NCBI RefSeq assembly: GCF_041435435.1
Contig: NZ_CP108494.1
Span: 4,746,501-4,810,500, forward strand
From: Streptomyces sp. NBC_01241
GTDB lineage: Bacteria > Actinomycetota > Actinomycetes > Streptomycetales > Streptomycetaceae
Direction: 5' to 3'
DNA: 64,000 nucleotides
Positions 52,779-59,646 of the stretch are shown here, piece after piece (positions within the stretch are counted from its first letter, which is position 1; every line of letters starts with the position of its first letter). A program made the position numbers and the translations under genes. The notes beneath the pieces are model-generated. The model had not been told where the DNA came from and did no database searches. It worked only from the letters and a program-made list of their open reading frames with translations.

Positions 52779-53389
52779 CACGCCCACCGGAAGGAGTCCG
52801 TCACGATCTGCCAGGGATCGACGTTGTCGGCTCCCACGGCACCGGACAGGGTCAGCACGACCTGGGTGCCGTGCTGCCAGAACGCGTACCGCTCGACATC
52901 CTGGCGCACGCTCTTCCCGGTCACCTGGTCGGGCGCCGAGTCGGCCCGGTAGGTGGCCAGCACGGCGGTGCCGCCCGAGCGCTTCACGGTGGCGATCTTC
53001 CCCACCGTGACGTTCTTCGCGCTGCGTTGGACGGCCGGCAGATCGACCGAGCGGACCGACTCGACCGTGGGGGCCCGGTCCGCCGGACTCCGGTCGATCC
53101 GGACGCTGTTGAACTTGTCGCTGAACACCGTGGCCCCGCCCACCTGCTGCCGGGCCCATCCCTCGGGCACCTTCACCGTGTAGCCGCCGCCGGACGGCGA
53201 CCACGCGACGTACACCTGGTCGTCGGGGATGTCACCGGCCGGATTCACCTCCTTCGGAGGCGCGGCCACGGTGGAGGACGACGAGTGCGAGGAACCGGAC
53301 GAACCGGAGGAGGAAGGAGAGGGGGAACAGGCCGCGGCCCCGGTGACGACCACCAGGCCGGTCACCACCGCTGACAAGGTACGACGCAT
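52778..53389 (-). CDS. Lipoprotein, first gene of the ABC operon
   Basis: 203 residues from ATG at 53389 (AGAGGTG in front; GTG at 53398 is an alternative). A lipobox (VTGAAAC) ends the signal peptide, then a Ser-rich linker (SPSPSSSGSSGSSHSSSS) precedes a compact domain from VYVAWSPSGGGYTVKVPEGW to DPWQIVTDSFRWA, resembling small Streptomyces lipoproteins of the LpqN/LpqT or PsbP-like type. It probably sits outside the membrane as the sensor or substrate-handling partner of the ABC transporter. It begins the four-gene operon. Confidence 0.82.
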   Translation of the reverse strand: MRRTLSAVVTGLVVVTGAAACSPSPSSSGSSGSSHSSSSTVAAPPKEVNPAGDIPDDQVYVAWSPSGGGYTVKVPEGWARQQVGGATVFSDKFNSVRIDRSPADRAPTVESVRSVDLPAVQRSAKNVTVGKIATVKRSGGTAVLATYRADSAPDQVTGKSVRQDVERYAFWQHGTQVVLTLSGAVGADNVDPWQIVTDSFRWA

Positions 53390-53480
53390 GGGGAACACCT
53401 CTGCGCGAGCGAAGGAGCCGACCGGGATGCCGTCTCCACCGCGACGCTAGAAACCCACCGGCCAGCGCCGTGGTCGCGGA

Positions 53481-53497
53481 GGGTTAGCGGTGGGTTA
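53481..53497. promoter_or_regulatory. Direct repeat GGGTTA, OmpR-type spacing, upstream of the ABC operon
   Basis: GGGTTAGCGGTGGGTTA contains two GGGTTA half sites whose starts are 11 bp apart, about 92 bp upstream of the lipoprotein start. Candidate binding box for one of the two response regulators. Confidence 0.45.
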
Positions 53498-53626
53498 ACG
53501 CCGACGGGCGCACAGCGGAGGGTCGCTGTGTACGTCACGCGATCGTGGGACTCCGGTGGGAGCGGTGAACAGTCGCCGAACCGTCGATCTACCCTCCGTT
53601 GACAGGCCACAAGAGAAGGGACCGCG

Positions 53627-54232
53627 ATGACTGCTGCGATGGTCGAGAACGGCCAGGCCCCTGAGGGCCGCCCGTGGGACTACTTGCTGCAGACATGGCG
53701 TGAACTGGACGTGCCCGAGGGGTGGCGCGCTGAGATCGACGAAGGGCGGATCGTCCTGACACCTCCGCGGCACGCGCACCACCACGCCATCGTCGGCCGG
53801 GTGCAGCACAGGCTTTACGAAGTTCTGCCCGAAGAGTGGGGGATCTACCAGGTCCTCGCCGTCCACGTGGCCGCGATCGACAAGCTCTACATGCCGCATC
53901 TAGTGGTCATGCCGTCCGAGGTGATCGCCGCAGCCGACCCGGAGACCAACGACCCGGTGGACGCGTCGGAAGCGCTGCTCATCGTCGAGATCACGTCGAA
54001 GGGAAATGCCAGGGACGACCGGACGAAGAAGTACCGCGCCTATGCGCGCGCGGGCGTACCCATGTACCTGTTGATCGACCGGTTCGACACGCGTGGCGCG
54101 ATGGCCACCCTGTTCACCGAGCCGAACGAGGACGGGACGTACAAGCACTCCGACCCGGTGCCGTTCGGGAAGCCGCTCACGCTGCCGCAGCCGTTCGGGA
54201 CGACGCTGCTCACGGAGGAGTTCCCGGTCTGA
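53627..54232 (+). CDS. Uma2/DUF820 family PD-(D/E)XK-like protein
   Basis: 201 residues. The DUF820/Uma2 core is visible: WRAEIDEGRIVLTPPRHAHH, a central PHLVVMPSEVIAA, and the acidic triad region EALLIVEITSKGNARDDRTK (Glu, then K) followed by KYRAYARAGVPMYLLIDR. The fold is that of a restriction-endonuclease-like nuclease, but genome-wide families in Streptomyces number dozens and their role is unknown. No methyltransferase is adjacent, so this is not an obvious restriction system. Confidence 0.85.
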   Translation: MTAAMVENGQAPEGRPWDYLLQTWRELDVPEGWRAEIDEGRIVLTPPRHAHHHAIVGRVQHRLYEVLPEEWGIYQVLAVHVAAIDKLYMPHLVVMPSEVIAAADPETNDPVDASEALLIVEITSKGNARDDRTKKYRAYARAGVPMYLLIDRFDTRGAMATLFTEPNEDGTYKHSDPVPFGKPLTLPQPFGTTLLTEEFPV

Positions 54233-54238
54233 GAAGGC

Positions 54239-54284
54239 ATGGAAGTGGGCGGCACCCGGCCTTCGGGGTGCCGCCCACTTCCAT
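54239..54284 (+). terminator. Intrinsic terminator after the Uma2 gene
   Basis: Perfect stem of at least 17 bp (GGAAGTGGGCGGCACCC and its complement) with an 8-base loop, flanked by AT/AT, just after the stop at 54232. Confidence 0.9.
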
Positions 54285-54444
54285 ACCATGCGCCGGGGTC
54301 AGACCCCCGCTGGTTCCTTCGCCGGGCGCCGGGGCCGGCCGGCGGTGCGGCCAAGGACCGCGGCGGCGGTGGCGCGGTGCTTGTCTTCTGTTGCCATGGT
54401 GCGTGGTGCCCTGCTGTGCGGGGGTACCGGGTGGAGCCGGAGGG

Positions 54445-55410
54445 TCAGGTGTGTCGGGGGGCGGTGGCGAGGGCGGCGCGGAGATGGCCGTCGGCCGCGG
54501 TCAGCAGGGTGGCGGCGGTGGGGCCGTCGACCTGGCCGAGGATGGTGAGGATGGCGTTCTTCACCTCGCCGTCGGTCGCGGCGAGAGCGGCCTCGATCTC
54601 CTCGTCGGACGCCCCGGTGGCGAGCGAGACGATCCGGCGGGAGCGGGCGTGCAGCTTCTCGTTGGAGGCGCGGACGTCGACCATCAGGTTCCCGTACGTC
54701 TTGCCGAGCCGGATCATCGTGATCGTCGAGAGCATGTTGAGGACGAGCTTCTGGGCCGTACCCGCCTTGAGCCGGGTGGAGCCGGTGAGCAGCTCCGGGC
54801 CGACGACGACCTCGATGCCGTGCTCGGCCGCGGCGCCCAGGGCGGAGTTCGCGTTGCAGGACAGCCCGATCGTCAGCGCGCCCTTGGCACGGGCGTGTTC
54901 GACGGCCCCGATCGCGTAAGGCGTACGGCCGGAGGCGGAGATGCCGACCACGGTGTCGTCCACGGTGAGGTCCAGCGCGTCGAGGTCGGCGGCGGCCAGC
55001 TCCTTGCTGTCCTCGGCGCCTTCGACGGCCTTGACCATCGCGGACGGGCCGCCCGCGATCAGGCCGACGACCTCGGCGGGATCGGTGTTGAAGGTGGGCG
55101 GGCACTCGCTGGCGTCCAGCACGCCGAGCCGGCCCGCGGTGCCCGCGCCCGCGTAGATCAGCCGGCCGCCGCGGGCCATGCGCTCCGCGGTGCCGTCGAT
55201 CGCGGCGGCGATCTCGGGCAGCCGGGCGCCGACCGCGGCCGGGACGGACCGGTCCTCGCCGTTCATGATCCGGGCTATCTCAAGGGTGTCCAGGCGGTCG
55301 ATCTCGGCGAGCTCGGGCCGGAAAGCCTCGGTGGTGAGCGTTTCGAGCTGGGCGCGCAGTTCCCCGTATCCGTCGGGGGTGGTGGTGTCGGCGTCGGGGG
55401 TGGAGGTCAT
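54445..55410 (-). CDS. murQ: N-acetylmuramic acid 6-phosphate etherase
   Basis: 321 residues from ATG at 55410 (MTSTPDAD; the frame is open to 55443). SIS-domain etherase with catalytic Glu in LDASECPPTFNTDP and AVEGAEDSKELAA, both present. The usual GAGTSGRLG loop reads GAGTAGRLG, Ser to Ala. It cleaves the lactyl ether of MurNAc-6-phosphate from wall recycling, giving GlcNAc-6-phosphate and D-lactate, which NagA elsewhere in the window can use. Its likely regulator (RpiR family) is immediately upstream on the same strand. Confidence 0.93.
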   Translation of the reverse strand: MTSTPDADTTTPDGYGELRAQLETLTTEAFRPELAEIDRLDTLEIARIMNGEDRSVPAAVGARLPEIAAAIDGTAERMARGGRLIYAGAGTAGRLGVLDASECPPTFNTDPAEVVGLIAGGPSAMVKAVEGAEDSKELAAADLDALDLTVDDTVVGISASGRTPYAIGAVEHARAKGALTIGLSCNANSALGAAAEHGIEVVVGPELLTGSTRLKAGTAQKLVLNMLSTITMIRLGKTYGNLMVDVRASNEKLHARSRRIVSLATGASDEEIEAALAATDGEVKNAILTILGQVDGPTAATLLTAADGHLRAALATAPRHT

Positions 55411-55493
55411 GGAGAGCGGCTCTGCTTTCTCGGTCGCGTACACGTACGGCTCTGCGGGTGCGGGGGTTGTGGCTTTCGGTGTTCGGGGCGGGA

Positions 55494-56411
55494 TCAGCGG
55501 GGGCGTGGGGTGTGGCGGTGGGCCAGCGCCTCGTAGGAGGCGGCGAGCGCCGGGGCGGCCGTTTCGTACGTGCGCTGCGCCACGCCTATGAACAGGCAGT
55601 CCACGACGAGCAGTTGGCTCGTACGGCTCGACATGGCGGCGGGCCGCAGCTCGCTCTCCCGGGCGGTGGACGTGGTCAGCACGTGGTCGGCGTACTGCGT
55701 CACGGGACCGTCGGGGCGGCCGGTGATCGCGATCGTCGTCGCACCGCGGTCGAAGGCGACCCGCAGCGGCTCGATGACGTCGACGGTGGAGCCGGAGTGC
55801 GTGATCGCGATGGCGACATCGCCGGAGCGGAGCTGCACGGCGTTGGTCACCGCAAGGTGCGGGTCCGTGTGGGAGTGCGCGATCAGGCCGATCCGGGCCA
55901 GCTTCTGCGCCAGGTCCTGGCCGACGAGGGAGGAGGCGCCCACGCCGTAGATGTCGATGCGGCGGGCGGTGGCGGCGGCGGTCACCGCTGCACCGAGCTG
56001 GACGGTGTCGAGCCCGGCGGCCGTGTCGGCGAGGGTCTGCTGCTCGTCGTAGGCCAGCTTGGCGACCACATCGGCGATCGGGTCGTCGACCGCTATGTCC
56101 GCGGTGACGGACGGAGCCCGGCCCGACTGCTGGTGCGCGGCGAGCCCGGCGAGGGCGAGGCGCAGATCGCGGTAGCCGGGATAGCCGAGGAGGCGGGCCG
56201 TGCGGACCACGGTCGCCTCGCTCGTGCCGGTGAGCTCGGCGAGACCGGTGACCGTGAGGGCGGCGCAGCCCGCGGGGTCACCGGCGACGGCCTCGGCGAC
56301 GCGCTGCATGGAGCGGGTCATGGACGGCGCGAGCGTACGCACCTTGGCCGCGAGAGCCGCCGGGGCGGGCGGGGAATCAGCGCTGAAACTTTCCTTCAGG
56401 TCATTGGTCAC
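55494..56411 (-). CDS. RpiR-family SIS-domain regulator, MurR-like
   Basis: 305 residues. N-terminal RpiR helix-turn-helix (AELTGTSEATVVRTARLLGY, after TRSMQRVAEAVAGDPAG) and a C-terminal SIS sugar-phosphate sensor (IDIYGVGASSLVGQDLAQKL, VAIAITHSGSTVDVIEPLRV). MurR-type regulators sense MurNAc-6-phosphate and repress murQ. Start GTG at 56411; a palindromic operator lies 3 bp before it, so the mRNA must be nearly leaderless or the real start is further in. It lies 84 bp upstream of murQ on the same strand. Confidence 0.85.
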   Translation of the reverse strand: MTNDLKESFSADSPPAPAALAAKVRTLAPSMTRSMQRVAEAVAGDPAGCAALTVTGLAELTGTSEATVVRTARLLGYPGYRDLRLALAGLAAHQQSGRAPSVTADIAVDDPIADVVAKLAYDEQQTLADTAAGLDTVQLGAAVTAAATARRIDIYGVGASSLVGQDLAQKLARIGLIAHSHTDPHLAVTNAVQLRSGDVAIAITHSGSTVDVIEPLRVAFDRGATTIAITGRPDGPVTQYADHVLTTSTARESELRPAAMSSRTSQLLVVDCLFIGVAQRTYETAAPALAASYEALAHRHTPRPR

Positions 56412-56413
56412 AT

Positions 56414-56430
56414 TTGAAAGATATTTTCAA
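56414..56430. promoter_or_regulatory. Palindromic operator next to the RpiR gene start
   Basis: TTGAAAGATATTTTCAA is an AT-rich near-palindrome, striking in this GC-rich DNA, of the GAAAnnnTTTC form bound by RpiR-type regulators. It is 3 bp from the gene's GTG. Confidence 0.65.
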
Positions 56431-56453
56431 CCCTGTTGTCCGTCAACCCCCTT

Positions 56454-56495
56454 TTGGTCCCTACCTCTGACAGCTTGGTCCCTACCTCTGACAGC
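56454..56495. repeat. 21-bp perfect tandem duplication
   Basis: Two adjacent identical 21-base copies (each beginning TTGGTCCCTACC and ending CTCTGACAGC), between the RpiR gene and the next plus-strand gene, 59 bp before its ATG. Confidence 0.9.
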
Positions 56496-56553
56496 GCGGA
56501 AAGGGCGGGGGCGGGCGCGAGAGGCGGGTTCGTGGGCGGGTGACAATGGGCCC

Positions 56554-56922
56554 ATGGAGATGAATCCCCTGGAACAGGCGTTGCACACGGCCCGCGCGCT
56601 GGTCATGGCCGATCTCGCCGCCGGTGACGTCGCCGAGGCCGGGATCGTCTCGCTGGTCGAGGACGCGGTGACCCACCGGCGCTGGTGGGTCGAACAGTGG
56701 CCCGACGGTGTCTCGTTCGTCGTCGGTCTCGTCGCGCAGGACGTGCAGGACGCGTTGCTCGAACGGTACGGGCGCTGGCCGCTCTGCCCGGTCTGCGACG
56801 CGGGCGACCCGCACGCCCTGGACGTCGAACCGGAACTGGGCCCGGACCCGCACTGGGTCTGCACCAAGGCCGCCGTGGCCGTCGCGCCGGTCGGTGCGCT
56901 GAGCGGGATACTGCGGCGGTGA
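56554..56922 (+). CDS. Conserved hypothetical protein with a CxxC pair
   Basis: 122 residues from ATG at 56554. Starts MEMNPLEQALHTARALVMAD. A segment CPVCDAGDPHALDVEPELGP, PHWVC resembles a small metal-binding site (CxxC and a later C) near residue 80-100, while the first 75 residues carry helices and WWVEQWPDGVSFVVGLVAQD. Function unknown. The stop overlaps the GTG start of the next gene by 4 bp (GTGA), so the two are translationally coupled. Confidence 0.75.
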   Translation: MEMNPLEQALHTARALVMADLAAGDVAEAGIVSLVEDAVTHRRWWVEQWPDGVSFVVGLVAQDVQDALLERYGRWPLCPVCDAGDPHALDVEPELGPDPHWVCTKAAVAVAPVGALSGILRR

Positions 56923-57194
56923 CGGTCTACATCGACCCGCCGGACTGGCCGGGGCACGGGCGGTTCTGGTCGCATCTGGTCAGTGATGTGTCCTTCGACG
57001 AGCTGCACGCCTTCGCGGCTTCCGTCGGCTGCCCGCCCCGCGCGTTCGAGCGGGACCACTACGACGTACCGGAATCGCGGTACGAGGACGCGGTACGGGC
57101 CGGGGCGCGGCAGATCGGCTCGAAGGAACTCGTCCGACGGATCACGGAGGCGGGGCTGCGGCGGCCCAAGGGGCGTCCGGCCCCCGGGAGGTGA
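56919..57194 (+). CDS. DUF4031 protein
   Basis: 91 residues from GTG at 56919. Begins VTVYIDPPDWPGHGRFWSHL, VSDVSFDELHAFAAS, then FERDHYDVPESRY and GSKELVRRITEAGLRR, the pattern of the DUF4031 family. It is soluble, with paired Asp/His (DPP, GHGR, HYD) that may bind metal. It is translationally coupled to the gene before it. Function unknown, common in actinobacteria. Confidence 0.88.
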   Translation: MTVYIDPPDWPGHGRFWSHLVSDVSFDELHAFAASVGCPPRAFERDHYDVPESRYEDAVRAGARQIGSKELVRRITEAGLRRPKGRPAPGR

Positions 57195-57307
57195 CGGCCG
57201 GGGCCGGGCGGTCACGGACGGGGCCGCGCGGTGTCAGCCGGCGGAGGTGCCCGTGTTCGCGCATGCCTCCGTCAGAGGAGTCCCCTCCGTCACAGGCGCC
57301 ACCTCTG

Positions 57308-58615
57308 TCAGACACATCCCTCCCGCACGGACGACTCCTCCCGCACGGACGACTCCTCCCGCACGGACGACTCCTCCCGCACGGACGACTCCTCCCGCAC
57401 GGACGACTCCTCCTGCACGGACGCCCCCGACGACACCGTGGTGGGCGACCCCGTCACCCGTCGCGACCTGCCCCTGCCCTGCAGTCGCAGCGAGAACACC
57501 ACGGCCACCAACGCCAGCACCGTCATCGCCGCTCCCGCCCACGCGGTCGCCGCGAAACCGAAGTCCGCGTCGATCACCGTGCCGCCCAGCCAGGGGCCGC
57601 CCGTGTTGCCCAGGTTGAACGCGGCCGTCGTCGTCGCGCCGGCCAGCGTCGGGGCGGCGCCCGCGACATTGAACATCCGGGCGTTCAGCGCCGGGGCCGT
57701 GTAGAACGACGACAGACCCAGCAGGAACGAGAGCCCGACCACCGCGACCTGGTTCGACGCGAACAGCGCCAGCGCGACCAGGAACACCGTCGAGGCCGCG
57801 ATACCGCTCATCAGCACCCCGAAGAGATGCGCGTCCGCGACCCGGCCGCCGATCGTCGTACCGACCAGCGCACCGATCCCGAACAGCCCGAGCACCGTCG
57901 GCACCCAGCCCGAGTCCAGACCGGCGACATCCGTCAGCAGCGGGGCCAGATAGCTGAACGCACAGAAGACACCGCCCGCAGCGAGTGCCGTGATCACGAT
58001 CGACAGCCACACCTGCCGGTCCCGGTAGATGCTCATCTCCTGCTTGAGCCGCGGCTTCTGTTCCGGCAGCGGAATGCGCGGAATCAGCGTCGTCACCCCG
58101 ACCAGTGCCACGGCGGACGCCGCGCCCACGGCCCAGAACGCCGACCGCCAGCCGAGATTCTCACCGAGGAACGCACCCAGGGGTACGCCCAGCACATTGG
58201 CGATCGACAGACCGCCGATCATCACGGCCATCGCACGGGCCCGCGCGTTCACCGGCACCATCGCGATGGCGACCGCCGCCCCCACCGCCCAGAACCCGGC
58301 GCAGGCGAAGGCGCTCACGACACGGGAAGCGAAGAGCACCTCGTACGTCGGGGCCAGCGCACCCGCGACCTGACCGAGGCCGAAAACGGAGATCAGGGCG
58401 ATCAGTGTGGTGCGGCGCGGCAGCCGGAGCGTGGCCACGGCGAGCAGCGGGGCGCCGATCACCATGCCGATCGCGAAGGCGGATATGAGAAGTCCGGCAC
58501 GGGGGATCGACACGTTCATGTCGTCGGCGATGGGCGGCAACAGTCCGGAGAGCATGAACTCGCTCGTACCGAGAGCGAAGACGGAGAGACCCAGGATGTA
58601 GACGGCAAGGGGCAT
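57308..58615 (-). CDS. MFS drug exporter with C-terminal repeat tail
   Basis: 435 residues from ATG at 58615 (MPLAVYILGLSVFALGTSEF). DHA1/CmlA-AraJ type: motif GTSEFMLSGLLPPIADDMN early, then helices 1-12 with GLGQVAGALAP and VLGLFGIGALVGTTIGGRVA. The frame can start at 58657, but the shorter start fits the family. After helix 12 the tail contains EESSVR five times in tandem, an acidic/Ser repeat not found in the family. The substrate is unknown (chloramphenicol-type exporters are near relatives). The repeat is encoded by 18-bp units at 57321-57428. Confidence 0.88.
   Translation of the reverse strand: MPLAVYILGLSVFALGTSEFMLSGLLPPIADDMNVSIPRAGLLISAFAIGMVIGAPLLAVATLRLPRRTTLIALISVFGLGQVAGALAPTYEVLFASRVVSAFACAGFWAVGAAVAIAMVPVNARARAMAVMIGGLSIANVLGVPLGAFLGENLGWRSAFWAVGAASAVALVGVTTLIPRIPLPEQKPRLKQEMSIYRDRQVWLSIVITALAAGGVFCAFSYLAPLLTDVAGLDSGWVPTVLGLFGIGALVGTTIGGRVADAHLFGVLMSGIAASTVFLVALALFASNQVAVVGLSFLLGLSSFYTAPALNARMFNVAGAAPTLAGATTTAAFNLGNTGGPWLGGTVIDADFGFAATAWAGAAMTVLALVAVVFSLRLQGRGRSRRVTGSPTTVSSGASVQEESSVREESSVREESSVREESSVREESSVREGCV
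57321..57428. repeat. 18-bp tandem repeat at the end of the MFS gene
   Basis: Five identical units TCCCGCACGGACGACTCC and one diverged unit (TCCTGCACGGACGCCCCC). Each encodes EESSVR on the minus strand. Confidence 0.95.
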
Positions 58616-58694
58616 GCGAGGGCGGCGAGCGGCAGAGTCGGGCACGACAGCTGCCAACAGCGATCACGGCCCCCGCATTCCCCGATGCCACAGG

Positions 58695-59366
58695 TCAGTG
58701 GCTCAGCAGCTCCAACTCGGTCAACAGGTTCTGCCGCGCCCGCGGCTCCCACCGCTCGACCCCGTGCGGCGTACGGAACAGCCGGGGAAGCCCGAGCAAC
58801 TGACGCAGCACCGTCGTCCGCCCCTCCCGGAACGCGTCGTCGGGCACGAAGCCGTACTCCTCGCGCACCTGCGCCGCGTACGCCGCGTACTCCCTCGGGG
58901 ACGCCGCCAGGATCGCCAGATCCGCGTCGCACAACACCTCGCCGTTGGTGTCGCCCTCCGCCGGGTCGTGGGTGATGGTGAGCCGGACGAGCCGGGCGAC
59001 CTCGGCCGTGACACCGTCCGGCACTCCGGCCTCCGGCAGGGCACGCTCGGCGAGAGCCGCGCTGCGCTCCTCGTTCTCGGACCGGTCGGGCCGGTAGACC
59101 GCATCGTGGAACCAGGCGGCGAGACGTACGGCATCCGCGTCGGCCGCGTACCCGGCGAGCGTGTCGATGTGATCGAGCACCGCGGTCAGGTGCGCGGTGG
59201 TGTGGTACCGCCGCTGCGGCTCGGACCAGCGGACCAGGAGGTTGTCGGCGTAGGGCGCCGGATCGGGACCGGACGCCCCGCCCCGGGCGCCGACGAGCGC
59301 CTCCTGCCAGCGGTCACGGAGAGCGGCGGCCCCCGGGACACTGCTTTCGCGCGAGCTGTCGGTCAT
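58695..59366 (-). CDS. HD-domain hydrolase (COG4339-like)
   Basis: 223 residues from ATG at 59366. HD-type metal site: RRYHTTAHLTAVLDHIDTL, AAWFHDAVYRPDRSENEERS (the HD pair), ITHDPAEGDTNGEVLCDADL. This subgroup of predicted metal-dependent phosphohydrolases is widespread with no assigned substrate. Located upstream of the MFS gene on the same strand, 79 bp apart. The upstream gap holds a 16-bp triple repeat. Confidence 0.85.
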   Translation of the reverse strand: MTDSSRESSVPGAAALRDRWQEALVGARGGASGPDPAPYADNLLVRWSEPQRRYHTTAHLTAVLDHIDTLAGYAADADAVRLAAWFHDAVYRPDRSENEERSAALAERALPEAGVPDGVTAEVARLVRLTITHDPAEGDTNGEVLCDADLAILAASPREYAAYAAQVREEYGFVPDDAFREGRTTVLRQLLGLPRLFRTPHGVERWEPRARQNLLTELELLSH

Positions 59367-59530
59367 GGGACGACCCTAGTGCCCTGTACGGCACCGGCCC
59401 GGGAATTCTCCCGGCATCCGGGGCTCCGCGACATGCCTGCGGTCGGCCGCGCGGGCCGCCTGGCGCTCGTGCGACAGCGGACGGACTCGACGACCGTCCG
59501 ACGACCGGGGCCTGCCCGGTCGTCGGTGTC

Positions 59531-59583
59531 GCGCGCGAAACCGCACGCGCGCGAAACCGCACGCGCGCGAAACCGCACGCGCG
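59531..59583. repeat. Three perfect 16-bp tandem repeats
   Basis: Three head-to-tail copies of GCGCGCGAAACCGCAC plus a partial fourth, in the 280-base gap between the HD gene start and the end of copA. No other feature is evident in this gap. Confidence 0.9.
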
Positions 59584-59646
59584 GGTGCGGCACGGGCGGT
59601 GCCGGGAACCCGGGTGCGGTTCGTGCGGGCGGGCCGGGAACCGGTC

